Shown one piece after another: positions 37,221 to 51,899 of a DNA stretch of 64,000 nucleotides (positions are counted from its first letter, which is position 1; each line of letters opens with the position of its first letter). The translations under genes were made by a program, and so were the position numbers. Source of the stretch: Setophaga petechia (taxonomy: Eukaryota > Chordata > Aves > Passeriformes > Parulidae); the NCBI GenBank assembly GCA_024362935.1, contig JANCRA010000003.1, forward strand, positions 45,949,344 through 46,013,343, read 5' to 3'. The notes under the pieces are model-generated. The model made no database searches, was not told the origin of the DNA, and worked only from the letters and a program-made list of their open reading frames with translations.

Positions 37221-39859
37221 GTGTTGCTGTTATTTTGTTTTTCTTTTTTTAAAACCCCAAAACCTTTCCTCAGAGTACCTACTTTAAGAGTAAAAGCTTG
37301 TTCAACAACAAAGCAAATAACTATGCACACACACACAATACTTCTACTCTGCAAAAGGTTTGTGACAATCACTCCCTGTTGTACAGCACCTTGCACAACA
37401 TAGCACTGGAATTGTTTTTATTCTCCAGAACAAATACCTCCTTGAGCAGTGCCTTTAGACACTACTACCACATTTCTGTACCTTCTTCTGCCAAACACCA
37501 CAGTTATTACAGGTTTACATTACCCTTATTTTTTTTATTATTATTTGTAATATTTTTAAGATTTTAAAAAATTATGTAAGTGGTTATTATAAGGATGCAG
37601 CATTCCAGTGCTAAAAGTAATTCTGGTTTAAAGACCAGGGGTTTGGCAGTCAGGCAACTGAGCCTAAGTTTCAGAGTTCCACTTGAGGGAAAAATGATGT
37701 TTATTTCTAGCATCAACACCCCTTAAATGAACTGACCTCCATTTGCCTGCTAACAAAACCCCCAGCATTTGGCTGCAAAAGATGAAAAAGTAACTGAAGA
37801 GTAGGAGTAATCTTATTAACTCCTGTCTCATCACAATAAATAGGCTGCAGTCTTATGTCTTTTATCAGAGGATCTGATATCATTTAAAAGCATTAGAGCC
37901 CTGCATCACCCATTTAAGTAAATGCAGACAGTCATTGCCAAAAAGATGCAGTGAATTTCATTCCCCTAAAAAGAAACTCACTTTGTGTTCCCAGTATTGT
38001 ATTACTCACCTTCTATGAATATTGCACCCTGTGAATCAAGTCAGACCTTGCACTCCCACTGAATGGAGAGTGCGCTGTCTCGGGCATCCTCACCAAGAAT
38101 TTCATCAGAAAAATTACAGCCAGCAAGGTGAAACTCATCATGTCATCTGTATATCCAATTAAAACCTTACATTTGGAACACCACGTACTTGCAACTAAAT
38201 GCTTATGAGTAAGACTTAGACCATTCATCAAAATTATTCAATGAGAAACCACAATCTCTTTTCATTGCCAGTTTCATGGTGCAGTATGCAGCTGGTGATT
38301 TTTACAGCAGCTTTAGCAATTCATTTGGGGCATTCTTTCTTGTGAATCATTACTGAACAAATTTCCCAAGCATGGCAAAAAAGTAGTTGGAGAGGACAGT
38401 TAATGGGAGAAACGACATTTTGATCACCACGTCTATTTTGACTATTCTAAGTCCTCTGCCCAATAACACAGCAACTTTTTTTTGTCCATACATTTCATGA
38501 CAAGTTGTAGAGAAATATGTTTTAGAGTCTAGTGTCTCCTGACAGTTTCAGTTGCCTAAAAGTGACCCAAAGCTTCATGAATGGCTTTAACCCCCCCTTC
38601 AATCTCACATGTTTTAAAGCCATTTGCTCAGATAGACCAACATAGCAAAAGCAATTATTTGGCGTAATTTGAATCTGTACCAACATAGGTCCTGATTCAG
38701 GACACGCACTTTAGGGGTGGAATCCAGACTTTCATTTCCCCCACAAGTTTTGAGTCTTCCAGTACCTGTTTTTAGCCTCTCTCAATTACAGAGTTTCTCC
38801 TACCAGAGGCTAACCTGTAGCTATAAAGAAACACATGGCAGCAGGACTAAACACAAACTGTAATAATTGTTGCTGCAAGACAGTTTATATAAATCATTTC
38901 AGGAAGCAATGTTTTCCCTGTGCTCATAAAATGTGTTTGTTTGAGCTTTAATTTTTCGTAATTGGCACATGTCCAAAGTTTATTCTTAGTACATGCACTG
39001 TTTCAGTAAAATCCATTTTTACTGTTTGAAGCCCTGGAAGCAGTACAAAGACATGCAGATTTCTCCTACTTTCAACCTAATCTGAGAACATTCTGATCAA
39101 GTTTTCTCCATTAGTCACAATTTAGCATACTGCAGTCTGGCAAGGGTCCTGACTTCAGGTGGCCACCTCCCTCCTTCAATGTCTGTAGTAGGAAAAGGTT
39201 TGGCAATGTAGTGACTACCCTCAAAGCACCCTTCCAGCAGTGTAAGAATGAGAAAAAAACTATTATTAGGGATGACTGGCCTGAAATTTATCCCATATTC
39301 CTATATATTCCATCAATTTGCAGGTGACCACAGAAAAGACACCAACCTCAAAAGCTGTCTATTTAGTGGGTTTGGGTGTCAGAGCCAAGTAGTGGAAGAA
39401 GAGTCTCTGAGCCAAATGGTCACAAAGGTAAGAACTCATCCCTTACTCTTCAGCTCTTGTAAGCATAACCTGTGTACCAAAATTAAATACAAGGCAGGGT
39501 TTGTGTCCCTTCCCTTTTTCAACAAGCAAGAAAATCAAATGGAAAACCCTTGTATCAAGTTAAATATCCCAAAAAGTGTTCAAGAAGTAAAAACTCCTCG
39601 GTTATTTCATGCTGATGTGTGATGCTACCCAATGCTCCCCTCCCAGCTGAAATGGCCTGTTTAACACACCCAGGTTTCGGGACACGAGCAAAGCCGGGCA
39701 GTGCAGCAGTGCTCAGGTTTAGCAGTGAAACATTAACATCACCCTGACAGATCTGGCATGCTATGTATGTGAATATTTTAAGGAGAATAGAACTATATCA
39801 TTGCTCAATCACCATCATCTTTTCTTCTGCCTCTTTGCAGACATACACAATGTCAACCT

Positions 39860-40220
39860 AAGCTTTCGGCAACCTTAATAGAATTTCAGTGCCCACTGCC
39901 AAATGGCCATTTGATGTTCTGCTCTGTGTACACTGATGAAGCAATCTGTCACAGCCCTTAATGCAGGCAATGATGACTATCCAATCTAAAGCTTTCACAG
40001 GCTTATAGAAATTTCTCAAGACTTTTGGAGCCTACAATAATTTGTGCAATACCACAAAAGGATTTGGAATCCTGGTGCGCTCTGTATTTAATGAAATATG
40101 AATATACTCCTTTAAATGTTTCTAGAAGAAATCCTACTCAGGCCAAAAGCCCATTTTATATCATCAATCACCAGAAAGTTGTGCTGGCAACTCTGAAATA
40201 GAAAATACTATCATGATTGC
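39860..40220. promoter_or_regulatory. Candidate conserved non-coding element (intron 1)
   Basis: This AT-rich, low-repeat stretch has aatttgtgcaat, gtatttaatgaaatatgaat and paired atcatcaatcacc motifs resembling PBX/MEIS and homeodomain sites. There is no coding potential in any frame. The call rests on texture alone. Confidence 0.2.
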
Positions 40221-40965
40221 AAGTTACTGTAGTATGAATATAACAGCCCCTCCTGCCCTGTCCAAACTTACTGCCGAGGCAAGCACTGATGTTCATGCCC
40301 TGCACAAGATTACTGCAATAAATATACCAGGACTAAAATTTATTTGCATGTAAGAGGCAAGGAGAGATTTGCCTATGGGGAATGCAGAAGGAATCTATCT
40401 ACTTAATGCAAACTGTGTAAGAGATACAATTGCTGCTGACTGACCTTCCAGGAGTCGTGAAATACACTTCCCCAGTGATTTAGAAAGATGCAGTTATCCA
40501 CCAAACCTATCCTCTTCTCCCTTTCCTAGCAAAACCAGAGCAACGCATCTGCTATTAAAAGTTGAAAGGAGAAGGGCAAGCTATTTCCTTGTCTTCTTGT
40601 TGAAAGGAAAAAACACAACAGCCAGTCCTTTGCAGGACCATTTGCATGCTGAGCTGTCAGACCATGCACTTTCCATTAAAGAGATAGCATCCCTTTTCAT
40701 AAGTCCATTTGGGATCCATTTTAGTGTTATCTAAAAATCAAATCTACATGGTAATCCTTTTAATGTACTCTTGACTTTTAAAAACAGCTTTATGTTCCTT
40801 CAGGAAATGTTTTAAGCCATTACTCAGTAATTACTACTCACCCATGAAAACACTGATCTTTTACAATATATAATCGGTTTGCTGACTTCAAAAATAAAGC
40901 AGACTGGAATTTCGTTTCTTGAAAGTAGCAAAGGAAAACCAAGGTTAAGAGAGCATCCCATCTCT

Positions 40966-40981
40966 CCCCCCCCTCCCCCCC
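40966..40981 (+). repeat. C-tract (16 bp, one T interruption)
   Basis: Eight C, one T and seven C in a row. With only two uninterrupted runs it does not by itself meet the usual four-run quadruplex pattern. Confidence 0.85.
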
Positions 40982-43156
40982 AATTATATCTAAGTGGTGT
41001 GTTTTTCCTGTTGTATGAGAGAGGCTGAGGTGGTCACAGTTTTGAGTGTCTGTCTGTGGAGACTCTCGGTCTCAATCTGTGAGCATTGGTGAGCACTGTT
41101 CAGGTTAACCAATAAATAAATACTGATTTAGGAAGTGGAGTTTGTATTTTAGATACAAATAATACCCTAACCTTCTGCAAGCCCTGAAGTTTTGAGTGAT
41201 GCTACACAACCTTCCAAAAGGCTGTGGAATTTGTGGATTTGCTTTGATAAGCTTCAGGTGCACAAGACACAAGTCTCAGAAGAGGTGTCAAAAATGTTTC
41301 ACATCTAGTGCAGATTTACTGGATTTTATCCACAGCTGCACTCAACATAAAATGCTCAGTCAGATTCCAGGAGCTTGAAACTACCTTGAAAGTCAAACTA
41401 ACACCTCCCAAAGGATCTGCCTTGCTTCTTTCCAAACTCCTTGTCACACCCAGAGGTGGCTGAAGAATTTGAGTGAAAAGGAGACCCTGAGCTGCCTTGT
41501 CCTTTGCAGCAGAAGCCAGAGAGAGGAGCAGAGTGCATTTTGCTCAGGTATAGCTGCTGTCTGAGAAGGACCAGACAAAAGCCCATGACCTGTACAGTCA
41601 CTCATCTACAGGAGGTCCCTGGATAACCTGGCCTTGCAAGCAGTTTGACAAAGACCCAAGATGTTGACACAACGTGTAGCCCACCAACAACCAATCCTTC
41701 CTCTCCCAGTGCAGACCCCAGAGAGCACAATGCCCTTCATGATGACTCTGGCAAAGCAGTTTAATATTTCACGACTAGATAAAGGGCAGGGTGATTGTCA
41801 GAAAGAATTTGCTGTACCTTGCAAAGAATATCAACCAAAATTGTTCTCCTAATGCCATGAAGATAGAGAAGGCAGAGAAAGCAGAGGCTAAATACTTCAT
41901 TACCTCTGTTCTTCTGTTTACTGAAGTCTAACTTAAGCCTTACTGAACCACAGTTTGCTTCCACAATCAGATTTTACTCTACCTCATTTTGCTACTGCAA
42001 TTAGGACAGAGAAAGTCCCACCCCTGGGCATTTCCCCTTTCATTCCCAGGAAAAGGTATGCAGCCCCCAGTGCAAGGCTGATCATTAAACATTTCTTATA
42101 GCTGCAGTTGGCTAGTAACTATATGCCTCAAATTAATTTTTATTATTCACTTCTGATTAAGTCAGGCCTCACAAGCCACAGCTGGCCATTAATGCTACCC
42201 TTCTTTACAAGAAAATATGCTGATAAGAATGAAAAGTGGTTTCTTGGCTGTTGTATACTCATTCTATAATGAGTTCCTTTGAGGTGACGTATAGAAACAG
42301 GATTTGAGCATTATTACCCTGGACAACAGCAAAGACACAAGTAGAATTGCAAGACTTTTTTCTCTTGTTCCTCTTTTTTTTTCTCCCATGTCCAAGCAAG
42401 GCTTTGAAAACCCTGGCGCAATTCATATATTCCAGAATAAACTGAGCACTACGGGTTTGGGGCAAGTCAGCATGACATTTAGTTTGCATTAAAGCATCCT
42501 AGAAGTCATATGAAGTATATCATAACAGAGCATATTCTACTCTATTAAGCATTCAGGAGCATCACAGCATTCAGAATATAGATGAGAAGCTGGAATTGCA
42601 CAAGACATTCCTCCTCTTACGACTGACCACTGAGTTGAATTCAAGCTGATCCTGAGGGAGCCATTTTCATTAACCTACTATAGCTCTCTAATCCTATTCC
42701 TTGAATTTCAGACCACCACCACTAAAAGAATTTATGACCTGCTGCCTGCACTTTGGATGGTGCTCACACTTCACTCTTTTCCTCAATGCACCCTGCTCCT
42801 CTGGATCATTACCACTGCTTCATGCAGCAACCCATACCCTTAAAGTGGAAGCCTGCTCTTCAATTCAAATCTTCATGCTCCATTTAATTCTCACCAACAT
42901 ACGTGAAGATGGCAATGGCTACACTTGGCCAGAAACAATGAAAAAAACGTAATAATCATATGACCCAATCCAATGTGCAGAACTGACAGCCTCCTGAAAT
43001 GTACCTCCTGAAGTTTGGCCCAGATATGTAGCTACTAATGCATTGCCTGAAACCTCAGGCTAAAAAGAAATTCCAAACCACTAACCTTCAGCTCCAAAAA
43101 ATGCCACATTTCTGGGCCAAAAAACTTACTGAGCAGCTTTTCCTGTGCTCCATTTC

Positions 43157-43175
43157 CGCGCGAGCGTTCGCCGCG
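43157..43175. other. Isolated CpG micro-cluster in intron 1
   Basis: Seven CpG dinucleotides occur within 19 bp (cgcgcgagcgttcgccgcg), with almost none for over 100 bp to the left. There is no adjacent exon. It could be a small protected element, such as an unmethylated factor site, or the remnant of a lost GC-rich insertion. Confidence 0.5.
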
Positions 43176-46100
43176 TGATTTGCTCAGTTTTTGCCCACCT
43201 CATCACGAGGCTCCTGACTGCTGAAAAGAACTCCTTCACTGAACTAATGAAATAAGGAGTCTTAAGTGCCCTGCAATCCTTTTTAGAAAAGGCTGTATCT
43301 CCAGATGAGTCTCAATTTCACAGCATCAGGGAACCGTGTGCCAACGCACTGAACCGGAACGCCAGGGCTAGCAGGAGTTGCAGACAACAATGCTAACATC
43401 AGGGTTATTTTAGATTAGAGCACTTCCAAATCAATTTTGGATTTAAACTTTTAAATGCACTCTCCAGAAGGAATCTGCACTGACTGAGTATTTCCAAGGC
43501 TAATTTTCTAAGCTTGAATGAAACTCATTCTTATCTAAGGAAAAGATGCAACTAACCTTTGCCACAAAGGCTGGGTCACAGCTAGAAAATGAGGCAGACA
43601 ACAGTCCTAGAAAGGAATAAACTGCCTAACTACACATCCATAAAACTGCTAACAAAAACAACAACAAAAAGCCATACTGATTCTGTTGGGAATGATTTCA
43701 ACTGAGGCCAGAAGTTGTCAGGGTATTTGGAATCCAGCGCACTGCTCCTGCTGCTGAGGTACCCCATCTCCCAGAAGCAGTCCCATTCCAGCAGGGGTAT
43801 GGAATGCTCTGGGATGTCCAGGAGAGCAGGGCTGCACTCTAGGAACAGGCATCATGCTGTATCATTGGATAAAGGAAGAGCTGAACATCCACAGCCTGAT
43901 GGCAGTTTTTTTCCCAACTGAAACTCCTGCCGAATCAAGACAGATCCTCAGCACTCCACAGAAAAGAAAGTGGTTGTGATGAGAGAAGAGAATTTGTAAG
44001 ACAGATGGGAGAGTTAAGGTTAAAGTTCAGACCAGAAGCAATTAAGACGGGTAAGAGTGCTCTGCAACTTGACACAGGTTTGCTTTGTATTCAGAACTTT
44101 TCACTAGCATTAAGCATCTTAACTTGTGTATAGAGAGATTATAATTAAAACCTGACAAGCTTAAATTAGCCATTTAGAAAAGGTTCTCCAGAAAGCTTTT
44201 AAAGTAGACTAAACATATCTATTAAAATGGAAGAAAGGATGAAAAAAAATCAGAGCCATTTTCAGTTACAATAGTTTTCCCTACCTAGATATTTCAAGAG
44301 ATTAGACAAATTTGAAATCAAAGTTCTGCAACTGTCCAAAGCCACTTAACAGAGGGGAGCAAGAGGAAGTGTGGCAATTAGAAAAACCTTTAAAACCCCC
44401 TCTATTTAATAGCCACAATCCTCTGGATGAACATAAGCACCCCAGAAACCCCATTTAAAAAGTTAAAAAAAAAAGCAAGAGAGGAAAAAAAAGAGATCCT
44501 TATTTCCCTTTGGGATTTTGAGCACTTCAGGGAGTGCTCTATTATGGTTCCCCAGGGATGGGGGAATTATGTCAATCTGCCACAAGGTGGGCAGTTAGTG
44601 AGGGAGGCAGCCTGGGAACTGGCTTTCACCAGGCCATTCCAATTAAAGCATAGGGAGCATTTTCACCCCACACTGGCTATTTAGATTAATTCCCAGTGTT
44701 TCAGTGCTATACAATTTTTCTACAAGTTCAAGAAACTGACTCTAAAGCAAATTTGCTCTGTATCAGAGAAAGGAACATATCCACCAGTTCCAAATGACAC
44801 CAGGTAATTTATTCCCCCTCAAAAGAAAAAAGCTACATATACTTTGATATTTCAAGAAAAAGTTCACAGACAATAAGTATCTATTAACTAGGTTTGTGAA
44901 AATAAAAGTCATTAAGGGCAAGGGTGCTGCAAAGTCCACCTTATTATTTCCAAATCATATATTCTTTCTTACCTGCCTTGCTTGTTCATAAAACAGATGC
45001 AGTCTTGGAGAAATATGGCTGGACATCTAGCTGAGACCCAAGACCCAAGGCTTGGTTTCCCAGCACACACATCCAGCCCTGCCATGCCCTCCTCTACTGC
45101 CCAGGCCAAGCAAGCAATCCCAGATGGCTCTCAGCACACCTTTCAGTAAGGAAACACTTTCAAACATTTGCTTATTAACCTAAAGAACTCCTACACTAAC
45201 CTGTTAACCAAAGGAACAACCCTACATTATTCCTAGCTCTGATTGCTCCCAAAGCCACATCAGCTTCTCTCAACCTTCGTTTTTAAAGCTCTGGAGCAGA
45301 TGTTTTACAAGCATGAAGTGCATGACATGGGTATTTGGATAGGCCACAGGGTGCCCCTGTGCATGTTGAAGACTCAGAAGTTCCACAATTGTAGCATCCT
45401 GCTTCTGGGTGAGAGAGGAAGGTGGATAGGTAGTGGAGGAACAGAAGACAGCACAAATGTGATACAAAATATGGTGCAGACATGAGTACTGTAGTTCTTC
45501 AAAGGAAGGAGAGAGCCAGTGCCTGTCCCTGAGAAAAATAATCAAGCTGCAGCAGCAATGATCACTCTAAACCCATGTCGTTTATCTGCAGCCTACATTC
45601 ACTGCCTCCACATGCAAATTGTAATCCTTTTCTCCAATCTACCTCACCTGTGCTGCACTCCATGCAGCACCTCTTCTCAGAGAGTCTCTAAATTATCTAA
45701 GCATAGGAAAAAAGAATGTTACTTTAAAGCAAACCATGATCTGCCACAGCAAAGCGTGAGATGAGTAATTTGTTATTTCAAGTGCTAGGAGGTTTGTTTT
45801 TTTTTTCCTGAGTGCCAACAGTATTTGAAGTGGTAATGTGCATACAGAAATCTCAATTTACTTTGCTTCATCTTCATAGCCCACCAGTGTACTTATTCCT
45901 AATTCACACTGAACCAAAAATCTGATAAGGAAAAACAATACCTGCTCTAGATCTAATACCTAATGGAAGTGTGTGAATGAGGATTTCCAAAGCTCAAGAT
46001 CCATTTGGGTCCTAAACTGAACTGCTTACAAAGAGGAATTGGGTGAAAAAGAATAGATATCTGCATTTCAGGCACCCTAAAGTCCAAGTAAAAATATCTA

Positions 46101-49100
46101 TCCCAGTTTTGCTTATCTGTAGCAGCAATTTCACAGCAACTGCCGGGTGTGCAATTGCCACTCTGCTTTCAGAGAATTAAACAGCAGAAGACTTCTCCAG
46201 AGACTTCTCACTTCTTATGTGGGTTCAGCCTTATTTTCACTTCATTCCAAAACCTAGGGCAGCTGAAATCCATCTCGACTCCCAAGCAGGTCCATCAGGC
46301 ACACCAGAGGAGGGCAGACCCCTCCTCCCAGCGCTGAAGCAGGACCATTGCTGTACTCTCCACTGCCTGTCCCACTGTGCCTCTGTCTGCCCCTGATGTC
46401 AGCTGCCTGGGACACAGGTACTTTCCCCTGGAAGTTCCTGGCAGGAATTCCTCTCCCAGGTGAAACCTCTGCTCCCCTCTGAGAAGAATTTGGCTCAGTT
46501 GTCTCAAAAATCCGCAGTAGTGACATCTCCCTGTTGTTTTCTCCTCTATCTCCCAATTCCCTCAGCCCCTCTCTGTGGGTACCACCAATAAGATGGCTCT
46601 GAAATGAACTTGCTAAGCACTCTCTAGTCTGTCAGTAGGACTGCTGGTCAGCTTTGAAGGCCATGTATCTTGTGCTCAAAAGCCTACAGCTGACCTCTGA
46701 TGTCTGGGAAGCAAAAACTTGTCACTGTTCTATGACATCACCAATGACATGAATCAGGTACTCCAAAATATTTACTTTTATTTTAATGAGCTCCATGACA
46801 AACTATTTGTACAGCCTGAGCAACCAGAAAGCTTGATTTTTTTAAAAAACCCAATGATTCCAGCACTGACACTGCATGCTTTTTGTCCAGAGACTCCTAT
46901 ACTACAACCCACAGAACTGGAGGGTGAAATGTGTCCATCTCCAGAGAGGAGTAAAGCCAACAGGCAGCATGAGTTAAACAGCCAAGAAAACCAGGGGAAA
47001 CCTCTCCAATGCATGAATGCTCTGAGACATCCTCTATCTATGCAAAACAGGCACCAATTCCATGCCTGGGATCTGCCCATCCCTCTCTCCAGGACCAGCC
47101 TCAGCAATAACAACAGTTCATTGCTGCTGCGAAGGTCAAGGGCTCCGCCAGCCCTCCGGAGATTTGAGCTACTGGTTCCACAGAGTCTGCCCATATCAAA
47201 CCTGACACTTAGATTAGCAGTTACTCCCCAGACATATCTAATTTCCCATTTCTTCAGTTTCTAGTGTCAAAATACACTTGCAGTACAATATGCAAACCTC
47301 CACTGGCAATATCTCTTCTCTCTCTTCTGTTGTGGTGGGAGGAATGCCTATTTTTTCAGGAAATAGTTGTACTTTTATGTTAGCATATTATCATACTCAT
47401 AAACCCCTGAGATCATGTTTTTGTTATACAGCATCAAAAATGGTAAAGCTTTATTCCACAGTTACCATCACATTATCAGCAGACATAGAAATATTTTGGA
47501 AGTTGGCATGTAAGACAGATGCTCTGCATTATAAACACCAGAGAATGATCAGTCTTTGATATGCAGTTCATGGATGGCTTCATCACAGCTCTATTTGGTG
47601 GCTTTCCTTGTGCCAATCCATTGCAGCACTACATATCACCGTGGTAAGATTTGAACAAGCAGAGGGACCTGCACATTCTCTCCTCAAAGGCCAGTGAAGA
47701 GTTAAACCATGGCACCACTTCTTCCCATTCTGCATGACAATATCAGAGTAAACCTATGTCCTTGCCTCTTCCACAGCCTTAATATATTAAAACTATTACT
47801 CACTTTTACTCATCATGAACACAGATTGCCTCATTTTTATCCTAAACTGTGAAGTGGCAATTTCCACCAGCACTTCTGCAATCCAGGTCCACCCTCACCC
47901 ACCCATGAAAGGTTCCTGCCATGTCACACAAGAGCCACTGTCCCTTTGTTTTGGGATGCCAACATCTTAAAAGCCTTCCAAGTAGAAGGGGCGACCTGAG
48001 TAATTTCATGCCCAGCTGCAAGGAATTTTTAACAGGGAAGGAGACAAAATGAAGCTTAAAGGGCAGGTTTTAAATCTCATCAGTCCACTGTGTGCCAAGG
48101 CTATTAAGAAAGTTTGGAATTACAACAGAGCTCTTGTTCAAAACCTACAGACCTGGTTCTCCAAGGCTACCTATTTAAGTAGCTTGCAGACACACACTTG
48201 TGTCACTCACAATGCTTTTTACACTTTCACACAGGCCCAAAGCTGCATGAGCAGCCTGCCCACAAAAGCAGTTCTTGCACAGCACGTGGTGGCAGAGAAC
48301 AACTTGTCCTCGTTGGCTCCACTGGGGCAAACGGGCACCAGATTTGTTCCATTAACTGCATTTCTTACATGGCTGCACTGGTTCCTTTCCCTCTCCCTCT
48401 GTCTGTCAAAGGACAAGCCATCTCTGAACTCTGGGACTTTTTTATAAAACTGCCATTGGCGATTTTTGAGTTCAGGGACAATTCTGCAGAAAAAGTCCAC
48501 GTTTGGATGCAGTGCACCTTGTAAAGTGTAGAGAAGGGAAAAAGAAGCCACAGCAATGCAGAGGCTCAGCCCACAGAAATGGCAAGAGGATATCAAATGT
48601 TGCTTTAAGTGCTGAAATATTTGTGCTTTGAAAGAAAAATGCCTTCAGGAATCCCAGCAGGAGTCACCTCTACATAAAGACTTCACTTATAAAGGGACAT
48701 TTATTATTCTCAATTAATGGAATTCTGTTAGACACGTTTACATTTCTAGGTGTCAGATTCAGAGAACACAAAATCACTAAAGGATTCGTATTTTGCTCTG
48801 AAAATGGCCATAAAAGGATCTAAAGGTGAGATAAAGGAAAAAAAAAAATCCACATTTTCTAGAAGACATGTGATGTCCTTTGGTTCCTTATAGTTCTGAA
48901 GCCTGGTTAGCACAGCAAGGCTTTTGAAATACAGATTTAAACCTGCAAACAGCAAAGCTAAATGCCACTACAGCTCCTCATGAAATTAGGTGGTGACCAC
49001 ACTGAGAGGCAGTAATAGATCTTGATCACATCCTCCCATGGATTATTAGAGAAACCTAATGTGGCAGAACACATTGGTAAGTTTCTGGAAAAATGAATAG

Positions 49101-51899
49101 TTAGAAGTCTCAAAAAATTTCCACTTTGCCAGCAAAGTGTATATAATGCTACCAGATTTCAAGCATCCAAAATAAAAGGAGATAGAGAATGAACACCTTC
49201 ATCTTGTAAGAAAAAAATAACTTGTCTTGGGAAAAATCTAGAAATAAAAAGCCACTTCAGTGACATGTTGTAACTGAAGCACCAATAAATTCTTCCCACA
49301 TACACAGACACCCCCACAGGTTGCTGGTGGCACAGCACACACATGGCCAGGACTGACACACAAATGTTTGTCACTTGTGAGCCTCCCTAGGGCTAAAGAG
49401 AAAAAGACAACATTAACTCAACCATGAGAAGGTAAGGATAATATTTTTTTAAAAAGCCAAAGCAGTACAAATAAAAGTGCAGGTACTTAAGGCCTAAAGG
49501 CATTACACTGCCCAACTCCCTGAGGCAACAGGTCATCTTTGTGATGTGTGAGCACACGTACATCTACCATCAAATCATTTTCCAGTCACCTCCAAATAAT
49601 GTATGTATGTAGAAGAACAATTTTACTCATGTTCACTCTCCTTTTTCTGCTGGAAAGAGCTGCAGACTGTTCGTTTTACCAAAAACTTGAACACTGGTTG
49701 GTTTTGTTGTTTAGTAGGTTTGTTGCAGGCATTCTTTGATATTTTGTTGTTGTTGTATTTATAATTAAGAATACCCCATAGAAAATTAAATCTTCCCATC
49801 AAGTTCCAGAGGACTTCAAATAAAACTGCCTAACCACAATTCAACTATATAAATCTACATGTTGTGGGTATTCCCACCCAACGGCCTGATGTTAGATCTA
49901 TAAATAAATAATTCAGTACTCAAGTAATAGCAGCTAAATTTAAAAAGCACCCACAAAACCTACTGGCATTAACTGGAGCTTTCAATGCCCAGATTTGGTT
50001 TCTTGGGCAGGGTGGGAAATGCAATTTACTACCAGGGGGAAGTACAAGTGTTGAAAACTAATTCAGCAATGCCTCCAAGTATGGAAGCTGTCCCTCAACC
50101 CAGGGCACTGGGGATTTGTGGGCTCCACCACCACCTCTGGACTCACAGGACAAGCCCACACTAAAAACCCTTGGGAAGAGCTGGAATGCCAGCAGCTCCC
50201 AGTTTGGACTAAACACTGGGAACCAGAAAAATCTCAGATTATAACTGCAGTTCGGCCACTATTTTATGTGTGACAATCTCTGCATCCATTGGTGCCTTCC
50301 CTGGTGACGGGGAACCAGCAACGCCGATTATTTCCAAAAGATTTCAAATGCTCTCCAGCACTGTGAAAAAAAGCACCTAGTGCTTTCTAAGTGTAAATGT
50401 GCTGCCAGCTGCAAAAGATATAACATAACAGGCTACACTTACCTTATCCTAGGGTCCTTTATCAAAGGCCAGGTAGATTAAAGAGATTAAACTTTCTGGA
50501 GTATTTTAAAACTTCCATAAAGTCCCCACACCAGTTTACAACTTTTTTTCTGCAAAAAAACCTTTGCAAACTGTGAGGTGCTCTGGCAGATATAACGTAG
50601 ATGTATCTTACCAGCAAAAAGGCAGTTTTCCCTCCTCCTAAATGATGGAAAGTCAATTTGCATCATAATTAAACCAAGGCCCTGTAACGTTACTTTTAGT
50701 TAAAACAGTAAACTACTATAATAAAAGTGTACCTGGGGAATATTTAGAGAAGGCACTAATGATTTCTTCCCCAGTGGTTAATAAATTCACTTCCAGATCA
50801 ATTTGTTCATGATAGAAACTTGAGAGCATAAACAGTTACACAAGCACATTAGAGTGTGACTTTCTCAGTATAAATGATTTATTACAATGATTAGCAGCAC
50901 ATAAACAATTTAAAATACAACTCTAATTAGCTTTTTGGAAGAAAAGGAGAAAAACCTTCCTGACTCCTTCCACACATTATGTTTTACTTTTCTAAGTGTG
51001 TACTTTTTAATTAAATCCAAATGTCACAATAAATTTAAAGTGTTTTATTACCATTCGGGCTAACTAAGCCATTCATGCAAACACCCATTATATTAAACCA
51101 GATGCAGGACTGAAAGTGGTTGAGGAGAGAGCAGAAAGAAAGGGGGTGAAGGCAATTACTTCTATATTTGACAAGAGATTTGTACAAATGTTTAAAGACA
51201 AGAAGATCTTTGGCAAGGTTTCTCTGTTTTATCCAGGGACGCTGGCCAGCTAATTGCTCTTTAATACCTGTTTCCAAGTTTGAAAGCATCACACCGGGTT
51301 AAACTTTCCCCATCTGAAACTCAAGGAGGGGACAGGACAAAGGTGGGACAACCATTCTGCATGAAACCTCGTACAATTCACCACAAACAGCCCGAGCAAA
51401 CCATGCCTCCACCTGTAGATACACACACCCACTTCTATCCCTGGGCAGAGCAGAAGATAAAAGACATGGCCTTGCTAAAAGCTTAGAGACCTCTCCCACG
51501 AGGTGGCTGGCAACCAGCCCTTGCTGGTCATGATGACCATCACTCATCTGTGGGATGAAGGGCCACCTCCCTGGAAGTGTCCAGAGGGGAGGTGGATGTG
51601 GCCAGTCATCCCAGACAGCTGCCCCACAGCCCAGGCTGGTGCCAGCAGCACAGACAGGGACAGCAGCAGCAGAGGGCATTTCCCTCTTAGCTACTGGGAA
51701 AAGGGGAGGTTATATTGGCTGGGGAGCTGTGAGGGAGGGAAGGAGGGAGGAAAAGTGAAATCCAGCCCTAGAACCCCCCAACCCACAAAGCCTCAGGGCC
51801 ACTCCACAGCGCTCTCTTTTACTGCTTCCTCAGCAGCCTGGTCTAAACAGGACAGATTTAGCATAGTTCAACAAAAGCTACCCATTAAAGAAAGCAGCT

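Noticed and set aside
39795..39830. Minus-strand ATGATGGTG, like the start of the LMO1 first exon
   Set aside because: Reads Met-Met-Val-Ile-Glu-Gln then stop; no Leu-Asp and no donor.
46295..46360. Minus-strand MVLLQRWEEG, weakly like the LMO1 first exon (Met-Val-Leu-Asp)
   Set aside because: Lacks the Asp and the Glu-Asp-Gly end, and no donor in the right phase.
46719..47264. Open frame of 181 codons, with a 138-codon frame on the opposite strand
   Set aside because: Overlapping open frames on both strands and no recognisable family; lies in LMO1 intron 1 without splice or start context.
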